Positions 10,306-17,475 of a DNA stretch of 20,066 nt are shown in pieces (position 1 is the stretch's first letter; every line of letters begins with the position of its first letter). The notes below the pieces were generated by a model. It was not told the origin of the DNA. It ran no database searches and saw only the letters and a program-made list of their open reading frames with translations. The DNA lies in assembly GCA_900555425.1 (NCBI GenBank), contig UNSM01000005.1, positions 1-20,066 on the forward strand, read 5' to 3'. The translations under genes and the position numbers were made by a program. Source of the DNA: Candidatus Saccharimonadota bacterium (GTDB taxonomy: Bacteria; Patescibacteriota; Saccharimonadia; Saccharimonadales; Saccharimonadaceae).

Positions 10306-11019
10306 ATGTATAATTTACGCATAGATAAGATTAAAAAACCGAGACTCTACTGTTTTTCTCCAGCAGTAATGTTGGCGACGTTGACAATTGAAATTATTCT
10401 GGCGATATATACTTTTTGGAAATATAAATTGAATGCTGTGACGAAGATTGTGATCATGCTGTTGATTTGTTTAGCGCTGTTTCAATGGGCTGAATATAAC
10501 GTTTGTGAAGGTGCGATTCTTCTGGATAATCTCGGCTGGGCTAAACTTGGCTATATTGCAATTACTATGCTTCCGCCTCTGGGTATTCATTTGATATATG
10601 AAATTTCTGGTGATAAGAGGCGGTGGATTCCTGTGCTTGGTTACACTTTTGCCGCAATGTTTATTAGCTATTTTCTATTGGAGGCTAACGGAATTAAGTC
10701 TGGGGCTTGCCTGGGTAATTATGTGATTTTTGAAAACCAGCCGGGCGTCGGAATGTGGTATGGTTTGTATTATTACGGCCTATTATTTGCAGCAATTGCT
10801 TATGCATATGTTAGTAGCAAAACCTCCAGCAAACACATTCGGCGCTCTCTAGGTTCGTTGATTGTGGGATATGTTCTATTTATGGCGCCTACGACGTTTG
10901 TCAATATCATCGATCCATCGACTATTATTGGAATTCCGTCAATTATGTGTGGATTTGCAGTTTTGATGGCGGTAGTTTTAGCTGGGAAAGTTTTGCCAGA
11001 ATACGTAAATGAGAAATGA
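10306..11019 (+). CDS. Stand-alone seven-helix membrane protein, unknown function
   Basis: A 237-residue protein with seven predicted helices (about 20-40, 46-66, 77-99, 109-128, 150-170, 180-201, 208-231) and short loops. The pattern resembles the 7TM sensor domain found at the N-terminus of some histidine kinases (HisK_N-7TM type), but no kinase or other output domain follows. The family link is a guess from topology and from Glu-Tyr-Asn and PPLGIHLIYE-like segments. It starts 4 nt after the ligA stop, without a clear Shine-Dalgarno, so it is probably translated by coupling. A TATAAT falls right after its ATG and is probably chance. Confidence 0.7.
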   Translation: MYNLRIDKIKKPRLYCFSPAVMLATLTIEIILAIYTFWKYKLNAVTKIVIMLLICLALFQWAEYNVCEGAILLDNLGWAKLGYIAITMLPPLGIHLIYEISGDKRRWIPVLGYTFAAMFISYFLLEANGIKSGACLGNYVIFENQPGVGMWYGLYYYGLLFAAIAYAYVSSKTSSKHIRRSLGSLIVGYVLFMAPTTFVNIIDPSTIIGIPSIMCGFAVLMAVVLAGKVLPEYVNEK

Positions 11020-11022
11020 TGC

Positions 11023-11051
11023 TTGTGTTTTTCTGGGCGATAATGCATAAT
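11023..11051 (+). promoter_or_regulatory. Promoter of the candidate structured RNA
   Basis: TTGTGT (11023-11028), a 17-nt spacer and CATAAT (11046-11051). The expected start, 7-8 nt downstream, falls at 11058-11059, exactly the first base of the long closing stem. Confidence 0.6.
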
Positions 11052-11058
11052 TAAACAT

Positions 11059-11149
11059 GAGCTGGTACGCATAGGGGCATTCTCCTATGCTTGCCAATTG
11101 AAAGACAAACACATATTCAAATATGCCCCGGGTGGGCGCGTAGCAGCTC
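11059..11149 (+). ncRNA. Candidate structured small RNA with a possible pseudoknot
   Basis: This about 91-nt intergenic element is not explained by any ORF. Its ends pair: GAGCTGGTACGC (11059-11070) with GCGTAGCAGCTC (11138-11149), 12 positions with a single G-G mismatch. Inside, GCATAGG (11069-11075) pairs with CCTATGC (11084-11090). The loop of that hairpin (GGCAT, extendable to GGGGCAT, 11074-11080) is complementary to ATGCCCC at 11123-11129, giving a possible pseudoknot. Two small hairpins, CATAT/ATATG (11112-11125) and GCCC/GGGC (11125-11137), would compete with it. A promoter is placed exactly at its 5' end, and a separate promoter for the Mur ligase lies downstream. No intrinsic terminator is evident. 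I cannot match it to SRP RNA, 6S RNA, tmRNA or a riboswitch I know. Confidence 0.5.
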
Positions 11150-11163
11150 TTCTATGATGCTTA

Positions 11164-11172
11164 TGGTATGAT
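11164..11172 (+). promoter_or_regulatory. Extended -10 promoter of the MurF-like gene
   Basis: TGGTATGAT, a TGn-extended -10, ends 6 nt before the ATG at 11179. No -35 is obvious. The spacing equals that of htpX and suggests a leaderless mRNA, separate from the upstream RNA element. Confidence 0.62.
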
Positions 11173-11178
11173 ATAGTT

Positions 11179-12468
11179 ATGGTTACTGTTTCAAAAAAGA
11201 GGGAAGAAAAACTGGCAAAATTAGTGCGAGAATTTTTTGCTGTTCATCCAGATGTAAAGCTTGTGGCGATAACTGGTAGTGCCGGAAAGGCTAGTGCAAA
11301 AATAGCTATCGGTACGGTTTTGGCGCAACAATTTGATATTCAGCTTCGCAATGAAGAGCCGAAGACGAAAGCTGACGTTTTCCTTCAGATGATGGGCGTG
11401 AAAATGCCTGAAAAAGGCCTGTTCAAATGGTGGAAAGTGATGCGCGCCGTAAAGAAGAGAATTAAGGCCGAAAAACCGGAAGTTCAGGTAATTGTTCAGG
11501 AATTTAATCCAAAGGAACTTGGCTATAACGATTGGTTTAAGGCTTATGTTGTGCCAGATATTACGGTTGTAACTTCTGTGACGAATGGTCGAATGCAGGT
11601 TGAATATTCCTTGGAGGAAGTGGCGAATGAGATGATTTCGCTGGCGAATTTCTCACGAATGGCGATGATAAATCGTGATGACATTGACGGGCGTTTTGCT
11701 AGCTTTTTGACGAATCCTAATATCACTACGTACGGAAGTGATCCAGTGGCGGAGTATAATTTTGACGATCGTAATTTTTCCCTGAAAGATGGACATCATG
11801 GTTTTATTGTGTCGCCAGAAAATCCTAATGGCCTGGAAGTTAATGTTAAGCTAATCGGCGAGCATAATATTCGTCCAGCGATCGTGGCGACAGCTATTGG
11901 TTATGTGTTTGGTGAAACTGAGGAGAATATAAAAAAAGGTATAGAAAATTTGCGTCCACTGCCTGGCAGGATGAATTTGCTGAAGGGCGCGGATAACGCT
12001 TGGTTGATTGATGATAGCTATAGTTCGACGCCGTTGACCGCTTTGGCGGCTTTACAGTCTTTGTATCGAATTGAGACTCCGCAGCGAATTGCTGTACTTG
12101 GCAATATGAATGGCTTAAAGGGGATTTTCGAGCAAGCTCACGCTGAACTTGGCTCTCATTGTAGTCCGGATTTGTTGGATTGGGTTGTGACGGTTGGTGA
12201 GAAAGCTAATCAATATTTGGCGCCGGCCGCTCGTCAAAAAGGTTGCCAGGTGAAGGAATGCAAGAATGCCATCGAGGCTGGGTCTTTCGTGCGCGACAAA
12301 TTGAAATCTGAAGGCGTTGCTCTGTTTAAGGGTTCGAGTGGCGGCGTATGGCTAGAGGAATCTATAAAAATCAATCTTCATAGCACCGAGGACGATAAAT
12401 ACTTAGTCAGGCAAACGCCGGAGTGGATTGCTAGGAAAAACCAATTTTTCTCACAATTTAAAGATTAA
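11179..12468 (+). CDS. MurF-like Mur ligase with altered catalytic motifs
   Basis: A 429-residue protein covering all three Mur ligase domains and most like MurF, which adds D-Ala-D-Ala to UDP-MurNAc-tripeptide. Matches include the P-loop region VAITGSAGKASAK (29-41), a middle-domain GEHNIRPAIVATAIG, GRMNLL and LIDDSYSSTPLTALAAL, and C-terminal VLGNMNGLKG and FKGSSGGVWLEE. Several hallmark residues differ: the P-loop Thr of GKT/S is Ala38, the His after the Mg-binding Glu segment is absent (TNGRMQVEYS), the Lys that is usually carbamylated is not found in VANEMISL, and the DDSYNANP motif reads DDSYSSTP. It could be a divergent true MurF, a ligase for another substrate, or a pseudoenzyme. A candidate structured RNA lies upstream. 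Confidence 0.85.
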   Translation: MVTVSKKREEKLAKLVREFFAVHPDVKLVAITGSAGKASAKIAIGTVLAQQFDIQLRNEEPKTKADVFLQMMGVKMPEKGLFKWWKVMRAVKKRIKAEKPEVQVIVQEFNPKELGYNDWFKAYVVPDITVVTSVTNGRMQVEYSLEEVANEMISLANFSRMAMINRDDIDGRFASFLTNPNITTYGSDPVAEYNFDDRNFSLKDGHHGFIVSPENPNGLEVNVKLIGEHNIRPAIVATAIGYVFGETEENIKKGIENLRPLPGRMNLLKGADNAWLIDDSYSSTPLTALAALQSLYRIETPQRIAVLGNMNGLKGIFEQAHAELGSHCSPDLLDWVVTVGEKANQYLAPAARQKGCQVKECKNAIEAGSFVRDKLKSEGVALFKGSSGGVWLEESIKINLHSTEDDKYLVRQTPEWIARKNQFFSQFKD

Positions 12469-12470
12469 TG

Positions 12471-12479
12471 TGATATATT
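12471..12479 (+). promoter_or_regulatory. Possible extended -10 for the exported protein gene
   Basis: TGATATATT (TGn plus TATATT). A start about 7 nt later would give a leader of roughly 24 nt carrying the AGGGGG ribosome binding site (12501-12506). Confidence 0.4.
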
Positions 12480-12509
12480 AAATTCAAGGTATATAAAACA
12501 AGGGGGAAT

Positions 12510-13598
12510 ATGGATCAAGGTAATCAACCTGCACCGCAGCCGCAATATAACGGCGTGCCGATGCAACCAAAAAAGAAGAAAACGGGATTGATAATTGGCA
12601 TAGTGCTGGGAGTTATAGCTCTTATTGCTATTATTTCTGCTGTGCTAGCTTATTTCTTGTGGTGGCAGAATCCAGAAAAGATGGTTACGGACGCTGTGTC
12701 TAATGCTATTATGGCAAAGAAGATGACTGCCGACGGTAAGGTAGTTATTGACATGCGCGACCAAGGAAAAATAGAGCTAAACGTAAAGACTGCTACTGAT
12801 TCGGGAAAGTCAAAGGCGAATATTGACGCTAAGCTTAATATTAAGGGGGTCGAAAAGAGTATTCCTCTAGATGGTGATATGGTTCTTGGCGATGATGGGA
12901 CAATATATGTGAAGATAAATAATTTTAAGGATTTGTATGGCACTTTGCTTGAAATAGTTATGGAGTCTTCGTCTGGCGGCAAGGCATCAAGGGTTCAAAT
13001 AGAAACTTACCGTGATCAGACTTTGAGAAAGATGAGCTCTGAGATAGATAAAATGAGCGACACGTGGATGAAGATTTCTCCAGATGAAATCGGTAGCGAA
13101 TACAAGTGTGGAATTAACGCTCTGAAGAAAATCCAAAGTGACGAAAGTGCACGCAAGGAATTGGCTCAGATTTATCAAAAGAATAGTTTATTCACCATAA
13201 AAGATTCAAAGATTAGTGATCGTAACGGCGGACGCGGTTTTGAATTGCAAGGTAATAATAAATCTAATTCGTCAAAATTTGAGGAAGAGTTTAAGAATTC
13301 ATCAGTCGGTAAGGCGCTCAGTAAGTGTGGAAAATCGAATGGTCACGATAGCAATGACGAATCGACATCTATTGACGAATCTTCATTGAAAGTGTGGGTT
13401 GATAGGTCATCTCATGAACTGAAGGCCGTAGAGCTTAAGGGTAATGATAAGAAGGCTTCTGTAGAAATTTCATTTGACATTAATATGAACAAGTCTGAGG
13501 AAATTAAGGCGCCGTCGGACGCTGAAAGCTTGAAAGAGTTTATAGAAGGTTTTATGAGCGGATATTCGAGCGGATTGTCGTCAACCTCGACTAGGTAA
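12510..13598 (+). CDS. Single-pass exported protein, unknown function
   Basis: A 362-residue protein with a Pro/Gln-rich cytoplasmic N-terminus (1-20), a KKKK stop-transfer cluster, one transmembrane helix (about 26-51) and a large extracytoplasmic domain. The domain is rich in Lys, Asp and Ser, with alternating short strands (MTADGKVVIDM, KIELNVKT, ANIDAKLNIKG), suggesting a beta-rich fold like LolA/DUF-type lipoprotein domains, though no family is recognised. Two Cys (near 203 and 275) could form a disulfide. The C-terminus is a Ser/Gly-rich tail. It has a clear Shine-Dalgarno (AGGGGG), unlike its leaderless neighbours. A terminator follows, so it may be monocistronic. Confidence 0.75.
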   Translation: MDQGNQPAPQPQYNGVPMQPKKKKTGLIIGIVLGVIALIAIISAVLAYFLWWQNPEKMVTDAVSNAIMAKKMTADGKVVIDMRDQGKIELNVKTATDSGKSKANIDAKLNIKGVEKSIPLDGDMVLGDDGTIYVKINNFKDLYGTLLEIVMESSSGGKASRVQIETYRDQTLRKMSSEIDKMSDTWMKISPDEIGSEYKCGINALKKIQSDESARKELAQIYQKNSLFTIKDSKISDRNGGRGFELQGNNKSNSSKFEEEFKNSSVGKALSKCGKSNGHDSNDESTSIDESSLKVWVDRSSHELKAVELKGNDKKASVEISFDINMNKSEEIKAPSDAESLKEFIEGFMSGYSSGLSSTSTR

Positions 13599-13616
13599 AT
13601 AGCTTAATTGCCTAAT

Positions 13617-13648
13617 AATAATCCCGTTCGTAATGAGCGGGATTATTT
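13617..13648 (+). terminator. Hairpin terminator between the exported protein gene and leuS
   Basis: A 13-bp stem, AATAATCCCGTTC (13617-13629) with GAGCGGGATTATT (13635-13647), one G-U, and a 5-nt loop. The T-tail is short (TTATTT). The leuS promoter starts at its last base. Confidence 0.75.
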
Positions 13649-13656
13649 GCTATAAT
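13648..13656 (+). promoter_or_regulatory. Extended -10 promoter of leuS
   Basis: TGCTATAAT (TGn-extended -10) ends 7 nt before the leuS ATG at 13664. No T-box or other leader is possible with this spacing. Confidence 0.68.
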
Positions 13657-13663
13657 TACAGAT

Positions 13664-16165
13664 ATGAGACGCTATAATCCGACAGAAATTGAACAAAAAT
13701 GGCAAAACAAATGGGAGGCTGACGGTACTTACGCGGTTGATTTTAATGACATGACTCGGCCGAAATATTACAGTTTGAGCATGCTTCCGGGGATTACGGG
13801 GGCGGGAATTCACATTGGCCACGGTCGTACTTTTCAATTTGCCGACATCAAGGCACGATTCAAGCGTCAGCAGGGCTATAATGTCTATCATCCAATCGGC
13901 TGGGACAGCTTTGGTTTGCCGGTTGAAAATTACGCTATTAAAGTCGGAAAAACGCCGCGCGTAGCGCACGATGAGGCGAAGGTTCATTTTAAGGAGCAAT
14001 TGAAGCGACTTGGGTTTAGTTATGATTGGACAAAAGAAATTTCTACAGCTGATCCAGAATATTACAAATGGACTCAGTGGATTTTTACGCAATTATATAA
14101 GCACGATTTGGCATATCAAAAAGAGCAGCCGCAATGGTGGTGTGAAACTGATAACACAGTGCTTGCTAACGAACAGGTTGAAGGTGGCAAATGTTGGCGC
14201 TGCGGTAATCCTGTAACCAAGCGAAATCTCAAGCAGTGGTTCTTCCGAATTACGGCGTATGCAGATGAAATTTTAGAGGCAACCGATGCGCTTGATTGGA
14301 CGGAAATGGTTAAAACCATGCAGAAGAATTGGATTGGTCGATCGGTCGGCGCGGAAGTTGAGTTTGCGGTTAGTGGTCAAGACTCCAAGATTACAGTTTT
14401 CACAACTCGTCCTGACACGTTATTTGGCGCGACGTATGTAGCTTTGGCGCCGGAGCATCCTCTGATTCCTCAGTTGGTCAATTCTGATACGCGCGAAAAG
14501 GTTGAAGCGTATATCCAAGCTTCGCAACAGAAATCTGATGTTGAACGCCAAGAGAATAAAGAGAAAACTGGCGTATTTACAGGAAGTTATGTCATAAACC
14601 CAGTCAATGGTCAAAAATTGCCGATTTGGGTGGCGGATTATGTTTTGGGTGGCTATGGAACCGGCGCAGTCATGGCGGTGCCAGCGCACGACGAGCGCGA
14701 TTTTGCGTTTGCCGAGAAGTTTGACTTGCCGATTATCCAGGTTATTGATAAGCCTGAATATTCAGCCGATGCTGGCTGTTATTCTGGTGAAGGTGAGTTG
14801 ATAAATTCCGGACAGTTCAACGGGACCAGGAGTGAGGATGCTCGCGAGCAAATTGTTGCGTGGCTGGAGCAGCAGAATTCTGGGCGAAGTAAAACCACGT
14901 ATAAAATGCGCGATTGGTTGATTTCTCGTCAGCGCTATTGGGGTGCTCCGATTCCAATTGTTCATGTTGATGGCCGTGCGCCAATTGCCGTGGCTGATGA
15001 ATGTTTGCCGGTGATTTTACCAGAGGTGGAGAACTTTAAGCCAACGGGCGGGAATACTTCTGTTTTGGCTCAAGTTGATGATTGGGTGCGAGTCTGGGTG
15101 GATGTTGAAACTGGAAAAACTGTGCCGATTACAGAAAACAAGCCTGATGGCGACAATTGGGTAGAAGGTCGACGCGAGACCGATACTTTGGATGGCTATG
15201 CTTGCTCTAGTTGGTATTTCTTGCGATATCTCGACCCGCACAATGATAATGAAGCATGGAATCCTGAGAGAATTAACCATTGGATGCCGGTTGATTATTA
15301 CAATGGCGCCGACCACGCCGTGGCTCACTTGCTATACAGTCGTTTTTGGATGCGATTTTTCTATAAGCTTGGTCTCGTTCCGACTCCAGAACCTTTTAAG
15401 CGAATGATGTACAATGCATACATTATGGCGCCAGACGGTCAGAAAATGTCCAAGTCTAAGGGCAATGTCATTGATCCAATGGAGATTATGGATAGTGGAT
15501 ATGGTGCCGACGCGCTGCGAGTTTACGAAATGTTCATTGCTCCTTATGACATGGATGCACCATGGGATCCTCGTGGTGTTCCGGGAACTTACAGGTTCTT
15601 AAATCGAGCATGGAATTTGGTTCAGGAGTTCGTTGATAAGAATCCAAACGACTCTCTTGACGCGAATGAAAAAACAGCCCAAGAATTATTGCGATTAACT
15701 CATTTGACGATTAAAAAAGTTACTCGTGACATTGAAGATGAGAAGTTTAACACGGCCGTGGCTTCGATGATGGAAATGGTCAATGGTCTGTATAAGATAA
15801 AAGAATCGCAAGGAATTGACATGTCGGATGAATGGCGATTTGCGTTAGAAAGCTTGATTCAGATTTTGGCACCTTTTGCTCCGCATATCACAGAGGAATT
15901 GTGGCATGAAATGGGTCATGATGATACAGTTCATGTTGGTCACTGGCCAAAGTGGGATGAAAAATATCTAAAGAGCAGCGTGATGACTATTATAGTTCAA
16001 GTGAACGGCAAGCTTCGTGCGAAACTTGAACTGCCGAGTGATATGGACAAGCAGGGCGTTGAAGAAGCGGCTCTGGCTGATGAGAATGTCCAGAAGTTCA
16101 CAAACAATAAACCACCTAAAAAGATGGTTTATGTTCCAGGTAAGTTGGTGAATATCGTAGTCTAG
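13664..16165 (+). CDS. leuS: Leucyl-tRNA synthetase
   Basis: An 833-residue class I synthetase charging tRNA-Leu; two tRNA-Leu genes lie 8 kb upstream. Seen in order: the HIGH motif (His50-His53, in GAGIHIGHGR), DSFGLPVENYA, the zinc domain with its Cys retained (WWCETDNTVLANEQ and CWRCG), the CP1 editing domain (TTRPDTLFGATYVALAPEHP and GTGAVMAVPAHDERD), DTLDGYACSSWYFLRY, the KMSKS motif (594-598) and a C-terminal anticodon-binding helical domain. The length is near normal. No ribosome binding site is present and the -10 box is 7 nt away, so leaderless initiation is likely. It converges with the minus-strand gene 8 nt downstream, with no obvious terminator between. Confidence 0.98.
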   Translation: MRRYNPTEIEQKWQNKWEADGTYAVDFNDMTRPKYYSLSMLPGITGAGIHIGHGRTFQFADIKARFKRQQGYNVYHPIGWDSFGLPVENYAIKVGKTPRVAHDEAKVHFKEQLKRLGFSYDWTKEISTADPEYYKWTQWIFTQLYKHDLAYQKEQPQWWCETDNTVLANEQVEGGKCWRCGNPVTKRNLKQWFFRITAYADEILEATDALDWTEMVKTMQKNWIGRSVGAEVEFAVSGQDSKITVFTTRPDTLFGATYVALAPEHPLIPQLVNSDTREKVEAYIQASQQKSDVERQENKEKTGVFTGSYVINPVNGQKLPIWVADYVLGGYGTGAVMAVPAHDERDFAFAEKFDLPIIQVIDKPEYSADAGCYSGEGELINSGQFNGTRSEDAREQIVAWLEQQNSGRSKTTYKMRDWLISRQRYWGAPIPIVHVDGRAPIAVADECLPVILPEVENFKPTGGNTSVLAQVDDWVRVWVDVETGKTVPITENKPDGDNWVEGRRETDTLDGYACSSWYFLRYLDPHNDNEAWNPERINHWMPVDYYNGADHAVAHLLYSRFWMRFFYKLGLVPTPEPFKRMMYNAYIMAPDGQKMSKSKGNVIDPMEIMDSGYGADALRVYEMFIAPYDMDAPWDPRGVPGTYRFLNRAWNLVQEFVDKNPNDSLDANEKTAQELLRLTHLTIKKVTRDIEDEKFNTAVASMMEMVNGLYKIKESQGIDMSDEWRFALESLIQILAPFAPHITEELWHEMGHDDTVHVGHWPKWDEKYLKSSVMTIIVQVNGKLRAKLELPSDMDKQGVEEAALADENVQKFTNNKPPKKMVYVPGKLVNIVV

Positions 16166-16173
16166 GAAACAGT

Positions 16174-16710
16174 CTACTTCGATTCGTTCTTTATTCCTGC
16201 TATAGCTATGCTTGGCTTTCCGTCACCGTTTATGTCACCTATGACAATGTCGACGGTAGATCCTGGTTGGATCTCTGAATCGCCAGTCTTGTTTTTGTAG
16301 AGATCTTTCATGTAGACAGCAGTTTCGTATATAGAGCTTCTTGCCTCATTAGGGTCTATCTTATTTTCAGGATTTTCCTCGTTGTATTCTTCCATGGCTG
16401 TTTCGGCTACCGAAGTCGGATTTTCTCCTTCTTCAAGCGTGACAGTGCGAATTTCCGTATCTTCTGGTAGCTCCGTGATGATTCCATTGCTATAATTCTC
16501 TACAACTTGAGCTACTTGGTGGGCAGGGCTTGGTCCTTTTTCTGGTGATTTAGGGCTATAGAATAAGCCTAGGGCGTTTGCAACTCCAGCTAATCCTAAC
16601 GTGGCTAATGCTACTGCACCGATTTTAACTACAGATTTTGGTATTTCTATCACAGGTCTGTCGTCTTCATTGTTGTTTTGTGATGTAAATCTAAATCGTT
16701 CCGTGTTCAT
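16174..16710 (-). CDS. Small membrane-anchored protein with an Asp-rich DxNGDG loop
   Basis: A 178-residue minus-strand protein of unknown function. The ATG at 16710 is chosen because a perfect promoter lies just upstream; the longer reading from TTG at 16746 would use the -35 box itself as codons. Residues 1-27 are polar and cytoplasmic, one Gly/Ala-rich helix spans about 28-51, and the rest is an acidic extracytoplasmic region. It contains EENPENKIDPNEA and IQPGSTVDIVIGDINGDGKPS; the DINGDGKPS loop resembles calcium-binding dockerin or EF-hand-like loops, and the Pro-Gly-x-x-Val-x-Ile stretch is faintly LysM-like. Both are weak resemblances. It converges with leuS and is divergent from rpmF. 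Confidence 0.75.
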   Translation of the reverse strand: MNTERFRFTSQNNNEDDRPVIEIPKSVVKIGAVALATLGLAGVANALGLFYSPKSPEKGPSPAHQVAQVVENYSNGIITELPEDTEIRTVTLEEGENPTSVAETAMEEYNEENPENKIDPNEARSSIYETAVYMKDLYKNKTGDSEIQPGSTVDIVIGDINGDGKPSIAIAGIKNESK

Positions 16711-16717
16711 GCTTGTT

Positions 16718-16746
16718 ATATTACCATAAACGACATAAAAAGTCAA
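16718..16746 (-). promoter_or_regulatory. Promoter of the minus-strand anchored protein
   Basis: On the minus strand, TTGACT (16746-16741), a 17-nt spacer and TAATAT (16723-16718), ending 7 nt before the ATG at 16710. It is divergent from the rpmF promoter, with 28 nt between the two -35 boxes. Confidence 0.8.
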
Positions 16747-16774
16747 TATTATTATCTAATTTGCAGGCAAGCTC

Positions 16775-16803
16775 TTGAGATTGTCTAATAAAAAAGGTAT
16801 AAT
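16775..16803 (+). promoter_or_regulatory. Promoter of the rpmF-nusB-nudix-rnc operon
   Basis: TTGAGA (16775-16780), a 17-nt spacer and TATAAT (16798-16803). The expected start near 16810 gives a leader of about 36 nt carrying AGGAG (16833-16837). Confidence 0.78.
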
Positions 16804-16845
16804 GGTACGTAAGTTTTATGACAACCTAAAAGAGGAGAATAAATT

Positions 16846-16992
16846 ATGGCACAACCTAAGAAACAGAGTAGTCCACGTAAAACTGGTCTTCGTCGCAGCC
16901 ACTTGGTATTAAAATTGGCACGTCGCGTTAACGCAACTTCACCAGTTAAGGTGAAGACGACCAAGCGTGAAACCGGTAAAACAACAAAATAA
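16846..16992 (+). CDS. rpmF: Ribosomal protein bL32, zinc-free short form
   Basis: A 48-residue, very basic protein in an otherwise unassigned stretch. The N-terminus MAQPKKQSSPRKTGLRRSH matches the bL32 pattern (MAxPK, S/T-K/R run, RRSH). The normal C-terminal zinc ribbon (two CxxC pairs) is missing: there is no cysteine and the tail is Lys/Thr-rich (VKVKTTKRETGKTTK). bL32 sits near the peptidyl transferase region of the 50S subunit. AGAGGAG provides a strong ribosome binding site 8 nt before the ATG. It heads an operon with nusB, the Nudix gene and rnc, all RNA or translation related, which supports the call. Because it is short, another small ribosomal protein cannot be fully excluded. Confidence 0.8.
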   Translation: MAQPKKQSSPRKTGLRRSHLVLKLARRVNATSPVKVKTTKRETGKTTK

Positions 16993-17016
16993 TAATTACG
17001 AACAGGACGCTTAATA

Positions 17017-17475
17017 ATGGCATCAAACCGTCATTTGGGACGAATTGTCGCACTGCAAACACTTTATGAACATGAATTTCGCAAAGAGGTTGGTGATAGC
17101 GATGTTGACTATAAGACTATTTTAAAGCGTAATTTGGCTGAATATAAATCATCGGTTGACGATATTGAATTTATCGATAATTTGATCAGCGGCGTACTTT
17201 CGACGCAGAGTCAATTGGACGAGAAATTGCAGCCATTGGCGCCAGAATGGCCTATTAGTCAGTTGCCGCGGATTGATCGGGCGGTACTTAGAATTGGTTT
17301 ATATGAATTGCTATATTGTGCAGATACCGTTCCGCCAAAAGTGGTGATTAACGAAGCGGTAGAACTAGCAAAAGCGTTCGGTTCGGATAACTCGGGTAAG
17401 TTTGTGAATGGCGTGCTTGGCACGGCACTCCGTACTCTCGTGGAGGAGTCCGACAGTGAGAACAAGCAACTTTGA
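17017..17475 (+). CDS. nusB: Transcription antitermination factor NusB
   Basis: A 152-residue all-helical RNA-binding protein that with NusE (S10) binds boxA and promotes rRNA antitermination. Family features are HLGRIVALQTLYEHEF at the N-terminus, FIDNLISGVL, the LPRIDRAVLRIGLYELLY core and VVINEAVELAKAFGSDNSGKFVNGVLG at the C-terminus (quoted here in part: INEAVELAKAFG, KFVNGVLG). The length is typical. AGGA (17003-17006) is a modest ribosome binding site. It lies 24 nt after bL32 and its 3' end overlaps the start of the Nudix gene by 20 nt. Confidence 0.96.
   Translation: MASNRHLGRIVALQTLYEHEFRKEVGDSDVDYKTILKRNLAEYKSSVDDIEFIDNLISGVLSTQSQLDEKLQPLAPEWPISQLPRIDRAVLRIGLYELLYCADTVPPKVVINEAVELAKAFGSDNSGKFVNGVLGTALRTLVEESDSENKQL

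Noticed and set aside
10309..10314. TATAAT just after the ATG of the 7TM protein gene
   Set aside because: No -35 or TGn extension, and a start from it would remove the first codons with no good alternative start nearby; probably chance.
11111..11127. TTCAAAT resembling a tRNA T-loop inside the structured RNA
   Set aside because: The flanking bases do not form a T stem and no acceptor or anticodon arm can be drawn.
16711..16746. Upstream TTG start for the minus-strand anchored protein
   Set aside because: The extra 12 codons coincide with the TTGACT -35 box and the TAATAT -10 box.
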